Shown piece by piece: positions 1-7,367 of a stretch of 20,185 nucleotides of DNA. Position numbers and translations under genes: made by a program. Position 1 is the stretch's first letter. Every line of letters begins with the position of its first letter. The stretch is from DSWT01 sp035415725. GTDB lineage: Bacteria; Chloroflexota; Anaerolineae; B4-G1; SLSP01. The stretch is from assembly GCA_035415725.1 (NCBI GenBank), contig DAOOGN010000080.1, positions 1 through 20,185 of the forward strand, given 5' to 3'. The notes beneath the pieces were generated by a model, which did not search any database, was not told the origin of the DNA, and worked only from the letters and a program-made list of their open reading frames with translations.

Positions 1-255
1 GTCCGGCCCGCAGGGCCTGGTGGGTTCAGCCGACGGCTTTCGCCGCGGCCAGGGGGCTGAGCGTCCGGCCCGCAGGGCCTGGTGGGTTCAGCCGACGGCT
101 TTCGCCGCGGCCAGGGGGCTGAGCGGCCGGCCCGTAGGGCCTGGTGGGTTCAGCCGACGGCTTTAGCCTCGGCCAGGGGGCTGAGCGGCCGGCCCGCAGG
201 GCCTGGTGGGTTCAGCCGACGGCTTTCGCCTCGGCCAGGGGAGCTGGGCGGCCGG
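1..255. repeat. 62-bp GC-rich tandem repeat array (four units plus a partial fifth)
   Basis: Units begin at 1, 63, 125 and 187, and the first six bases of a fifth follow at 250. Units 1 and 2 are identical over 62 bases. Unit 3 differs at about four positions, and unit 4 diverges only near its end. Each unit contains the 11-base palindrome AGCCGACGGCT and a GGCC-N5-GGCC palindrome, so folded structures are likely. The units abut directly with no spacers. The array starts at the window edge and may extend further left. It ends next to the murI stop codon, so it would lie in the 3' region of a murI transcript. It resembles REP-like intergenic elements; no function is visible. Confidence 0.9.
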
Positions 256-256
256 C

Positions 257-1096
257 TTATCCGCTATCTCCAGGCCCCTGCGCCGATTGGTAAAGCGCTG
301 TGGGATGTTCTGCTCCGATCAATGTATGTGCCATCGCGGAGAACTGCGCCGGATCGCCACTGGTGAAGAACTTGTGCTGCGCTGATGGAGCAGCGGAAGC
401 CAGCCAACCACGCTGCGCTAACACACGCTCTACCTGCCGGGCGACGGCAGGAGCGGGATCGATAAGCGTCACCGCCGGACCGACGATACGCCGGATGGTG
501 GAACTCAAGAAGGGGTAGTGGGTGCAGCCGAGCACCAGTTGATCGATGCCCGCATCGAGCATCGGGGTAAGGTAACGCCGCAGCAGTGCCTCGGTCTCAG
601 GCGTGTCCAGCGCTCCGGCCTCTACTGCTTCGACGAGACCCGGACAGGCCTGTGTGCGTAAATCCACATCGTGGCCGAAGCGCGCTACTAACCCGGCGAA
701 CAGATCGCCGGCGAAGGTAGCCGGCGTGGCGATCACACCGACGACGCCGGTGCGCGTGTGTTCGACGGCAGGCTTGATGGCCGGCTCCATCCCCACGAAG
801 GGAACGTCGGGGAACGTTTCTCGCAGAGCATGCAGTGCCGCCCCGGAGGCCGTGTTGCACGCGACCACGATGATCTTCGCCCCCTGCGCCAGGAGGAAGC
901 GGGTGATGTCGCCGGTGAAGCGGCGTACCTCTTCCAGCGCGCGTTGTCCGTAGGGGATGTGCGCCTGGTCGGCCACATACAAGGTGTTTTCGTCGGGCAA
1001 CTGATGGACAATCTCCCGCCAGACGGACAACCCGCCCACGCCGGAGTCAAAAACGCCGATGGGTGATGTATGGGCACCCGTGCGAAGGTTTTGCAT
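257..1096 (-). CDS. murI: Glutamate racemase
   Basis: This 279-residue cytoplasmic enzyme interconverts L- and D-glutamate and so supplies D-Glu for peptidoglycan. The Asp/Glu racemase motifs are all visible: FDSGVGG near the N terminus (Asp17), VVACNTAS with catalytic Cys80, and LGCTHYPF with the second catalytic Cys191 and the following His193. The length is normal for MurI. The ATG at 1096 fits the usual short N-terminal extension before the IGVFDSG strand, although no strong Shine-Dalgarno is seen. It lies 84 bp downstream of the metallopeptidase gene on the same strand, so the two could be co-transcribed. It is bracketed by copies of a GC-rich repeat in opposite orientations. The short C-terminal tail (GPGDSG) runs right up to the repeat array. 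Family assignment is secure. Confidence 0.97.
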   Translation of the reverse strand: MQNLRTGAHTSPIGVFDSGVGGLSVWREIVHQLPDENTLYVADQAHIPYGQRALEEVRRFTGDITRFLLAQGAKIIVVACNTASGAALHALRETFPDVPFVGMEPAIKPAVEHTRTGVVGVIATPATFAGDLFAGLVARFGHDVDLRTQACPGLVEAVEAGALDTPETEALLRRYLTPMLDAGIDQLVLGCTHYPFLSSTIRRIVGPAVTLIDPAPAVARQVERVLAQRGWLASAAPSAQHKFFTSGDPAQFSAMAHTLIGAEHPTALYQSAQGPGDSG

Positions 1097-1102
1097 AGTT
1101 AT

Positions 1103-1155
1103 GCCGACCTGAACCCACTAAACCCTGCGGGCCGGCAGCTCAGTCCCCCTGGGGG
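1103..1155 (-). repeat. Inverted single copy of the 62-bp repeat
   Basis: The reverse complement of this stretch matches the tandem unit at 1-255 over about 50 bases, with a handful of substitutions. It contains CTGCCGGCCCGCAGGG and TAGTGGGTTCAG in the same order and spacing. It fills most of the 84-bp gap between murI and the metallopeptidase gene. A related GC-rich palindromic stretch continues to about 1187 and touches the metallopeptidase stop codon. Confidence 0.8.
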
Positions 1156-1180
1156 GCTTGATGCGTTGAGCCGTGGGGCT

Positions 1181-3289
1181 TCAGTCTTCGGCTAGCTCGA
1201 GCAAAATTTCATAGGTCGCTTCTTCTGTCGTCACCGGCGCCAGGGCGGAAATCGCAATGACGGCCTCGTTCTGCTGATTGCTCATGGGAATGGTCCACTC
1301 ACCCGATGTACCGTCGAGCATGAGCAACTGTTCGACCTGGGGCGTGTCGCCATAGGTAACGAGCTGCACGATCCATTCCTGGGGCAAAACGTTGGCGTGA
1401 CGCACAAAGCCTTCGGCAATCCAATCACCGTCGCCGCCTTCTATATCGTCGCTGAACAGCGTTTGACCATCCACGATGAGTTCCACGTCATCCACAGCGA
1501 ATCCCGCCTGGTTGACGGCGGCATCGGTGATGTACTCGAAGCGCAGTGCGATCTCCTGTCCGGCATACGCCGACAGATCGGCGTTCAGGCGGACCCAATC
1601 CTCGCTCTTGCCGGTCAGTCCGCAACCGAAGTTGTTGCCGTTGGGGTTCTCAGAACGACATCCCAGGCCTGGAGCGTCCAGAATCTCCCAATGGATGTCC
1701 GTTGAGTTGATATCCTCTGGAATGACGCCCGTAGCGGTTGTGCCGACAACCACGTAGGCGTAGTCCCAGTCTTCTTCGATGGAGTACCAGCTCCAGAAGC
1801 GCAGTTCTGCTGCGGTGGCGTTGCTCAAGTCGACCAGGCGCGTGAGCCGGGGGTCGGATTCATCGGCGCGGTTGGACCACCAGAGGTATTGGCCACTGTG
1901 GGCTTGCGTATTCATCAACGCGGTTTGTGTGGAACCGGTGAAGGTGAAACGTACCGGCGATTTGCTTTGGACCTTGATGTAGTCCACGCCGTACTGACTG
2001 ACGGTGCTGCGATCGGTGATCGGCGCGGTTTTTAGGCGATAGGTGGTATCCATGCGTGGTGTGTTGAAGTCGATGTCCGCGTAACCGTATTGTCCGGAGT
2101 CAAGCGACGTGTCGTCGAGCAGATTGGCGACGATCCAGTTGGCGAAAATATCCTCGTGGGTGAGCGGCAGTCCCAGGTTTTCGGCGAGTACGGTATCGAC
2201 GCTTTTCATGCCGTTTTCGGTGTGGTTGACCAGGGCTTTGGTAGCATCTTCGCCAAATTGATTGAGGAAATAGCTCATGAAGAGATAAGCTCCGCCATAG
2301 TTGGGTGAAGCATCTCCGGCGGTCCCCTCAGGCCAGTTTGTCAACTGTGTGTCGGGGATGCGCAAATAGGCGTACTCACTGCCACCGACGTCGTAGTGAC
2401 CGCCGGGATAGGCGCGGTTATTTAACTCCATGGCCAGTTCGGAACAGCCCTCGTTGAGCCAGGTGTCTTCGTTGCGGTCGTTGTACCAGTGGATCATATG
2501 TTGAAATTCGTGTGCCAGCACGCCGTTGTAGAACTCATCGCCGATGTCGACGTTTTCGACGTTGATGTAGAACATTTCCATTTCGTTGGAGTCCGATCGC
2601 ACGGCGCGCACATAGCTATCGGGGCTGGAGAAGTAGCCGGCGACGGTATCGCCCAGACCCCGGGCGTGCAGAATGCTTAGGTGCGGGTCGTTATCGACGC
2701 CGGGCGTCCACTCGGAGCCGAAGAACTCGCGGTTGGTGGGATAGGTGTGTTCCTCGAAAAGGTTGGCGGCTTCTTGCAACTTGTCGTTGTCCACGCTGAC
2801 GCCTTCCTCTACCCACATATAGACATGGTCTGTTTTGTAGACGAGTTTGGCGTAGATGTCGAACTGCTCGTCGTTATCTACATTGGAAACCCTGAATTGG
2901 CGCCGCGTTCCCAGGGCATAATCGGGGTTGGGCGCAGAAAGGGTGCGCGGCGTGTCTGCCGGAACACCCAGGAAGCGGATACCCAGCTCGTGGTAGTCAG
3001 AGTCAGGGATTTGCGCTTCTTGAAGCGCGGCCAGCGTTTCAGCGGCCTCATCTGGCACAGGCGCGGTGGAGGGAGGAAGGTCAGGGGTAACCGGCGTATC
3101 TGGCTCATTGGGGGTGATGGGCTCGACCGGTATGCCCGGCCACTCAATAGGTGGAGGGGTGGGTATAGATGGATTGTTGCGCGAGAACCATAAAAATGCA
3201 GCCCCGCCGCCTATACAGCACACACAGGCGATCAGAAGTATTACAACTACGATAACAATACCAATCCAGAGATTTCGATTTTCACTCAT
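1181..3289 (-). CDS. Membrane-anchored zinc metallopeptidase with InhA-like C-terminal domain
   Basis: This 702-residue protein has one N-terminal transmembrane segment (about residues 7-36) with few charges before it. A Pro/Thr-rich linker (40-80) follows, so the rest is probably outside the membrane. The catalytic signature HEFQH is at 260-264, and WLNEG supplies a likely third zinc ligand, Glu280. This is a gluzincin-type layout seen in M30/M6-like peptidases. Around 470-530 the run RFWSWYSIEEDWDYAYV resembles the beta domain that follows the catalytic domain in immune-inhibitor-A peptidases. Near 590-620, GFAVDDVELI fits a jelly-roll/MAM-like ending. The start is supported by AAGGA eight bases upstream of the ATG. 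Substrate is unknown; it may be a secreted-nutrient or surface protease. The zinc-peptidase call is firm, the exact MEROPS family is not. Confidence 0.85.
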   Translation of the reverse strand: MSENRNLWIGIVIVVVILLIACVCCIGGGAAFLWFSRNNPSIPTPPPIEWPGIPVEPITPNEPDTPVTPDLPPSTAPVPDEAAETLAALQEAQIPDSDYHELGIRFLGVPADTPRTLSAPNPDYALGTRRQFRVSNVDNDEQFDIYAKLVYKTDHVYMWVEEGVSVDNDKLQEAANLFEEHTYPTNREFFGSEWTPGVDNDPHLSILHARGLGDTVAGYFSSPDSYVRAVRSDSNEMEMFYINVENVDIGDEFYNGVLAHEFQHMIHWYNDRNEDTWLNEGCSELAMELNNRAYPGGHYDVGGSEYAYLRIPDTQLTNWPEGTAGDASPNYGGAYLFMSYFLNQFGEDATKALVNHTENGMKSVDTVLAENLGLPLTHEDIFANWIVANLLDDTSLDSGQYGYADIDFNTPRMDTTYRLKTAPITDRSTVSQYGVDYIKVQSKSPVRFTFTGSTQTALMNTQAHSGQYLWWSNRADESDPRLTRLVDLSNATAAELRFWSWYSIEEDWDYAYVVVGTTATGVIPEDINSTDIHWEILDAPGLGCRSENPNGNNFGCGLTGKSEDWVRLNADLSAYAGQEIALRFEYITDAAVNQAGFAVDDVELIVDGQTLFSDDIEGGDGDWIAEGFVRHANVLPQEWIVQLVTYGDTPQVEQLLMLDGTSGEWTIPMSNQQNEAVIAISALAPVTTEEATYEILLELAED

Positions 3290-3401
3290 TTTACCATTCC
3301 TTATTGTTTTTTGGCTCGGTGGGACTTGGCGTGGTGATGGAAGTTTGAGCTGCTCGCACCGTTCCGAGGCGAGTGTCCAGAATTGTGTTGCTTCTGCCTT
3401 G

Positions 3402-3429
3402 ATTATAAATAATCGGGCGTAGAAAGCAA
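3402..3429 (-). promoter_or_regulatory. Candidate sigma70-type promoter for the metallopeptidase gene
   Basis: On the minus strand there is a perfect TATAAT (3407-3402) 16 bases downstream of TTGCTT (3429-3424), a 3/6 match to the -35 consensus. It would give a leader of about 105 bases before the ATG at 3289. The -10 box is strong and the -35 weak. Confidence 0.45.
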
Positions 3430-3450
3430 GGACGGTTTAGGGAAAAAGGT

Positions 3451-3478
3451 TCGACACAACATAAAAAAGCGTTATAAT
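3451..3478 (+). promoter_or_regulatory. Candidate sigma70-type promoter for the DUF2723 gene
   Basis: TCGACA (3451-3456, 5/6 match to the -35 consensus) is separated by 16 bases from a perfect TATAAT (3473-3478). Transcription would begin near 3485. The promoter is back-to-back with the minus-strand one at 3402-3429, so the 200-bp gap looks like a divergent control region. Confidence 0.6.
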
Positions 3479-3567
3479 GCACGGGTCTGGTGGGGAGAAG
3501 AGGCGTTGAGCTTGTCTGTGATGAGCCGGGGGGGGCAGTGACAAAGGGGGACAGGTGGGTGAAGTTG

Positions 3568-5949
3568 ATGAATGTGGCGCGTCGTCGGCCAGCCGGATGG
3601 GCGGCAGCCATCCTTTTCATAAGCGCCTGGTTCCTTTACATCCTCACCGCCGCGCGCGGTACGATCTTCGGCGATCCTTCTGAATATCAATTTATCCCTG
3701 CTGTGTGGGGTATCGCGCATCCGCCGGGTTATGCCTTCTACACCTTGCTGGCTGGCGTATGGCAGCGGCTTTTCCCCGTCGGGACGGTCGCCTGGCGCAC
3801 GAATCTTCTGGCCGGTGTGGCCGGAGCCTGGACGGTGAGCCGAATTTTTCTCATCATCCTTGAAGTGCGCCTGGACAGCGCCGGCAAACCGGTCACGCCG
3901 GGGGCGCGGTGGCGTTGGCCGCTGACCGCGGCATGGATCGGCGGAATGGCGCTGGCCGTCGCGCCGGACCTGTGGCAGCATAGCATCCATGCCAACGCCC
4001 ACATTGTGAGCGTTGCCATCACGGCGACACAGTTATGGCTGTTGGTGCGCTGGTCGCGTGAAGGACATGATCGCTGGCTGTTCGCTCTGGCCTTCTGCGT
4101 CGGCATCGGCGTGACACATCATCCCATCACGGTTTGGGGGCTACCGGCCTATGCCGTCTTCATCCTGGTCCAACGGCCAAAAATCCTGCTACAATGGAAA
4201 ACCCTACTGCCCTTTATCGGATTTGGCCTTTTAGGACTGGCACCCTGGCTTTATTTTCCCCTCCGCAGTCCCCATGTGCCTTTCGGTCCCACCGACATGC
4301 GCACATGGGAAGGCTTTTTGCGGCATGCAACGGCGCAGGGATTGCGGGTGAATTTGTTCCATTTTGGATGGGCGGATCAAATCGACCGGCTGCACGTGTT
4401 TTGGACGTTATTGCGGTTGCAGTATACCTGGCCGCTGTTGGTATTGATGGCGGTGGGGGCGGGATGGCTGATAGCGCGTCGCCCCCGGCTGGCCCTGCTG
4501 TGGGGGCTGTTTTTGCTCGGCCATCTGGGTTTCACGCTGAACTCGGTGCAGGACGTGATGGCTTATCTGTTACATGCTTTTATGGCGTTGGCTTTCCCGC
4601 TGGGGGTGGGGGGGCTGTTGACTCTGGAAGCGGCGAGCCGTTTCGCGCCGCGATGGGGGATGGCCGTCCTCGCCGGGGCCCTGCTGGCGCTGCCGGCGGG
4701 GATGCTTCTCCATACTTTCCCCCGCGTCTCCTTGCGTGATTGGAATAGCGCCGATGCTTTCGTGGACGGGCTGTCGGCGCGTTTCGCCGGGCGCGCTGAA
4801 GGAGCAACGCTGGCTTCCGATTGGGAGCATCTCACCCCGTACTTCTATCGCTCCTATGTGGAAGGCGAAACTTTCGACGCGGCAGACCTGCGTCTTCTCT
4901 ATGTCACCGGCTCGCTTTCGTGGGCGGATGCCGTGTTCGGCAATCTCGCCGCCGGCCCGGTCTACCTGACGAATTATCGACGCGAGATACGCGATATGGG
5001 CTTCCGCTTGCGGCCTGAAGGCGACCTTTGGCGCGTGCTGGAACCGCCGGCGCTGGAGCCGGTCACGCCGCAGTATCCGCTGCACGATGTATGGGTGGAC
5101 GGACGCCTGGAACTTCTCGGCTACGATCTCCCCGCAGTGGCAGTCGCGCCGGGCGGGGTGATATCGCTGACACTCTACGCGCGCGTTGCGACGACGGAAA
5201 CGGCCATCCTGATGCCTTTTGCGCGCCTGGGAATGGTAGAACAGCGCTGGACAACGGATAGCCGCCATCTGACGCCGGACTGGTTACCCGGCGAGATCAT
5301 CGTCGAACGTTACGCCGTTTACGTTCCGTACACACTGCCGCCGGGAACCTACCCGTTATCCCTCGGCTATACCGATATGACGAACGCCGTGTCGGCCTTG
5401 CCCTTCGGCGATGGAGAAACAGCGTTGTTGTTGACCGAGTTGACCGTGCTGCCGGATAAAGCTGCGGAGCGGCAGGCGCGCGTATTGGAAGGTGCACTGA
5501 CCAACATCGGCAACGACGTTGCTTTGCTCTCGGCGCGCGCTGCAGTGGGTTGGGCAAAGCGGGAGGCTCCATGGCAGGAACCGCTAACGCTCAAGGCCGG
5601 ACAACCCTTGCATGTGACGTTAACATGGCATGTCTTGGCACCCCCCCAGACGAGTTACACGGTCTTCATTCACCTCATTGACGCAGCGGGGATGCCGTAT
5701 TTTGGACATGACTATACCCCTTTGGGGGGCGCCTTTCCGTCGTATTTGTGGTTCCCCAAATGGCTGGAAGGACAGCAAGGACTCGACCCTTACCGACTGC
5801 TCATTCCGGCGAACATACCGCCGGGGCAATACTGGCTGGAAGTCGGCATGTACGAGATGGGCAGCGTCCGGCGCATTCCGCAGTTTAGTCTCGACGGAAC
5901 CATGACGGGCGACCGTTTCATCCTTGGCCCGCTGTTTATTCAGCCATAA
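3568..5949 (+). CDS. DUF2723-family membrane protein (glycosyltransferase-like)
   Basis: A 793-residue polytopic membrane protein. After the first membrane helix (about 10-28), the run GDPSEYQFIPAVWGIAHPPG matches the conserved first loop of DUF2723/GT-C-like proteins, normally DSGEF...GIAHPPGYPLY. Several hydrophobic helices follow to about residue 390. The remainder (about 395-793) is non-membranous and beta-rich and is probably extracytoplasmic. Family members are thought to transfer lipid-linked sugars to proteins or glycans, but this one's substrate is unknown. Start choice: the frame is open from GTG 3490, which would lie only about five bases after the predicted transcription start with no Shine-Dalgarno. 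GTG 3538 is preceded by a G-run. ATG 3568 places a basic segment (ARRR) just before the first helix and is preferred. Transcription is probably from the promoter at 3451-3478. Confidence 0.85.
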   Translation: MNVARRRPAGWAAAILFISAWFLYILTAARGTIFGDPSEYQFIPAVWGIAHPPGYAFYTLLAGVWQRLFPVGTVAWRTNLLAGVAGAWTVSRIFLIILEVRLDSAGKPVTPGARWRWPLTAAWIGGMALAVAPDLWQHSIHANAHIVSVAITATQLWLLVRWSREGHDRWLFALAFCVGIGVTHHPITVWGLPAYAVFILVQRPKILLQWKTLLPFIGFGLLGLAPWLYFPLRSPHVPFGPTDMRTWEGFLRHATAQGLRVNLFHFGWADQIDRLHVFWTLLRLQYTWPLLVLMAVGAGWLIARRPRLALLWGLFLLGHLGFTLNSVQDVMAYLLHAFMALAFPLGVGGLLTLEAASRFAPRWGMAVLAGALLALPAGMLLHTFPRVSLRDWNSADAFVDGLSARFAGRAEGATLASDWEHLTPYFYRSYVEGETFDAADLRLLYVTGSLSWADAVFGNLAAGPVYLTNYRREIRDMGFRLRPEGDLWRVLEPPALEPVTPQYPLHDVWVDGRLELLGYDLPAVAVAPGGVISLTLYARVATTETAILMPFARLGMVEQRWTTDSRHLTPDWLPGEIIVERYAVYVPYTLPPGTYPLSLGYTDMTNAVSALPFGDGETALLLTELTVLPDKAAERQARVLEGALTNIGNDVALLSARAAVGWAKREAPWQEPLTLKAGQPLHVTLTWHVLAPPQTSYTVFIHLIDAAGMPYFGHDYTPLGGAFPSYLWFPKWLEGQQGLDPYRLLIPANIPPGQYWLEVGMYEMGSVRRIPQFSLDGTMTGDRFILGPLFIQP

Positions 5950-5989
5950 GAATGGATAGGAATTCCACATTCAAAGGGCTTTAGTTTTT

Positions 5990-6054
5990 GCCACGGATGA
6001 CACGGATTGCACTGATTTTTTATACTTGGCGTGTCAATCCGTGAAATCCGTGGC
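5990..6054. repeat. Palindromic intergenic repeat (20-base arms, 25-base loop)
   Basis: The left arm (5990-6009, GCCACGGATGACACGGATTG) pairs with the right arm (6035-6054, CAATCCGTGAAATCCGTGGC) at 18 of 20 positions. The 25-base loop is AT-rich. It lies between the DUF2723 and DUF4446 genes. Sequences of the CCACGGAT...ATCCGTGG type are, from general experience, dispersed palindromic repeats in several bacterial phyla. The stem could act as an RNA hairpin in a read-through transcript, but no T-run follows it, so it is not called a terminator. Confidence 0.8.
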
Positions 6055-6093
6055 CGGTTTCTTATTTCGACCGCACGAATGACTGTGTATGGG

Positions 6094-6116
6094 CGACTTT
6101 TGACTATTCTGAGGAG
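6094..6116 (+). repeat. Short leader sequence shared with the hdrA upstream region (copy 1)
   Basis: This 23-base stretch, beginning CGACTTTTGACTATTCTGAG and ending in the Shine-Dalgarno GAGGAG, matches 12724-12746 at 21 of 23 positions. Both copies sit immediately before an ATG followed by ACCG. It provides the ribosome-binding site for the DUF4446 gene. Confidence 0.6.
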
Positions 6117-6122
6117 GTGCGT

Positions 6123-6620
6123 ATGACCGGATTGATACTGTGGGTAATCGCCGCGACGATCATGCTGTTTGTGGGGGCCTACTGGATTTACACGTTGGAA
6201 AAGCGTCTGAAAACGCTGGAGGAGCGCTATCGGAAGATCCTCGCTCTGGCCGAAGACACCGACCAGGCGACGCTGGTGCAACTCTTGACCCGTCTGGATG
6301 CCCAGGAGACGTGCACTGCCGGGATCGAGGCAACGCTGCGCCAGTTTGTGCATGTACTACCGCATACGATTCAAGGTCATGGCGTCGTTCGTTACAGCGC
6401 CTTTGAAAATGTAGGCGGGGATCAGAGCTTCTCGCTGGCGCTGGTGGATGCGCGCGGCAACGGCGTCATGCTGAGTGGCCTGCATGCGCGCGACGACACA
6501 CGGGTCTACGCCAAACCGTTGACGCAATGGCGTTCCTCATACAGTCTGAGCGCCGAAGAACAACAGGCGCTCGGTCAGGCGCGCCAGATGATCGAAGGGA
6601 CGCCGCCCGACGCGGCGTGA
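6123..6620 (+). CDS. DUF4446 family protein
   Basis: This 165-residue protein begins with a single membrane helix (about 2-22), followed by a charged coiled-coil-like stretch (KRLKTLEERYRKIL, then a predicted amphipathic region to about 80). The C-terminal domain carries the family pattern VVRYSAFENVGGDQSFSLAL, GVMLSGLHARDDTRVYAKPL and a final SAEEQQAL segment. These closely follow the DUF4446 consensus. The function of the family is not established; it is a short, membrane-anchored cytoplasmic protein. ATG 6123 is chosen over the in-frame GTG 6117 because GAGGAGG (6111-6117) lies five bases before the ATG, whereas the GTG overlaps that Shine-Dalgarno. It is followed by the bactofilin gene, which has its own promoter. 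Confidence 0.85.
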   Translation: MTGLILWVIAATIMLFVGAYWIYTLEKRLKTLEERYRKILALAEDTDQATLVQLLTRLDAQETCTAGIEATLRQFVHVLPHTIQGHGVVRYSAFENVGGDQSFSLALVDARGNGVMLSGLHARDDTRVYAKPLTQWRSSYSLSAEEQQALGQARQMIEGTPPDAA

Positions 6621-6652
6621 GGCTGTACAGAATCCTGTGGAGCAGAGGGGGT

Positions 6653-6680
6653 TTGACAAACTCCTCTCTCTGGTTATGAT
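6653..6680 (+). promoter_or_regulatory. Strong sigma70-type promoter upstream of the bactofilin gene
   Basis: A perfect TTGACA (6653-6658) is followed after 16 bases by TATGAT (6675-6680, 5/6). Transcription would start near 6687, leaving a leader of about 100 bases before the bactofilin ATG. This is the best promoter match seen in the window. Confidence 0.75.
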
Positions 6681-6785
6681 TGAGACAACAGCCTGGAAAT
6701 GGATGAAGGAGGAAAATCTGGGGCGTGAGTGCTGCAAGTTTGAGTCGGCGGCAAGATGGGTTAGTTTAAATGCAAGGAGGTAAAG

Positions 6786-7304
6786 ATGTCATGGTTAGGT
6801 GGTAAGGGAAAATCTAAAGAACCTGCAACATCCGTTGCAAGACCAACAACTTCCGGGGGAGGACGTATGGCACAACCAGCAATCGAATCGACTATTGGCG
6901 CAAATACCCATATCAAGGGTGACATTCAGGGAGACGGTGGTCTCCGCATTGATGGCATTGTCGAAGGTACGATTGAAATCACCGGCAACCTGGTAGTGAC
7001 AGAGAGCGCCAAGGTGCGCGCCGAGATCAAGGCCAACAATGTCTCTATCGCCGGCGCTGTCCAGGGTAACGTTTCCGCCAACCGCGTGGAGCTGCTGGAC
7101 ACCGGGCGTGTCTGGGGTGATATGACCATCAAGTCCTTGCTGATCAACGAGGGCGCGTATTTGCGCGGTCAAACGTTTATGCCGCAGGATTTGCAGCCCC
7201 CCAAGCTCGAAGCGCCGAAAACAAACAAACCGACCGTCGCTCCATCCGCGCCGCAGGCCGGCACCGTCGTCGACATCCTGCCAGAGGACAAACCGCCCAA
7301 GTAA
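6786..7304 (+). CDS. Bactofilin (polymer-forming cytoskeletal protein)
   Basis: This 172-residue protein contains a central right-handed beta-helix of the bactofilin (DUF583) family, about residues 33-132. Recognisable rungs are STIGANTHIKGDIQGDGGLR, IDGIVEGTIEITGNLVV, AKVRAEIKANNVSIAGAVQG and GRVWGDMTIKSLLINEGAYL. The N-terminal basic/Gly-rich segment and the C-terminal Pro-rich tail are low-complexity, as usual for the family. Bactofilins self-assemble without nucleotide into filaments at the inner membrane and guide cell-wall synthesis, shape or polarity. The start is certain: AAGGAGG lies five bases before the ATG. It has its own promoter (6653-6680) and ends in a hairpin terminator. Its specific role here is unknown, but peptidoglycan genes occur at both ends of the window. 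Confidence 0.93.
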   Translation: MSWLGGKGKSKEPATSVARPTTSGGGRMAQPAIESTIGANTHIKGDIQGDGGLRIDGIVEGTIEITGNLVVTESAKVRAEIKANNVSIAGAVQGNVSANRVELLDTGRVWGDMTIKSLLINEGAYLRGQTFMPQDLQPPKLEAPKTNKPTVAPSAPQAGTVVDILPEDKPPK

Positions 7305-7325
7305 GGGGAGGGGGGCCTCTTTTGG

Positions 7326-7367
7326 AAGAACAGGGGCATTCAATGTTCCTGTTCTTTTGCTTTTTTG
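7326..7367 (+). terminator. Rho-independent terminator after the bactofilin gene
   Basis: AAGAACAGG (7326-7334) pairs perfectly with CCTGTTCTT (7348-7356) across a 13-base loop and is followed by a T-rich stretch (TT, then TTTTTT after GC). The loop contains the stop codon of the convergent glycosyltransferase gene. The hairpin therefore probably also limits minus-strand transcription, although that side has fewer Us. Confidence 0.75.

Noticed and set aside
1..255. CRISPR array
   Set aside because: The 62-bp units abut directly with no unique spacers, and no cas gene is nearby.
82..366. Plus-strand 94-codon frame with repeated peptide units
   Set aside because: It is the translated tandem repeat running into the antisense of murI; no ribosome-binding site and no family resemblance.
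5950..6122. Minus-strand frame ending RPRISRIDTPSIK...NPCHPWQK
   Set aside because: This peptide comes from reading the palindromic repeat; similar spurious frames arise wherever that repeat occurs.
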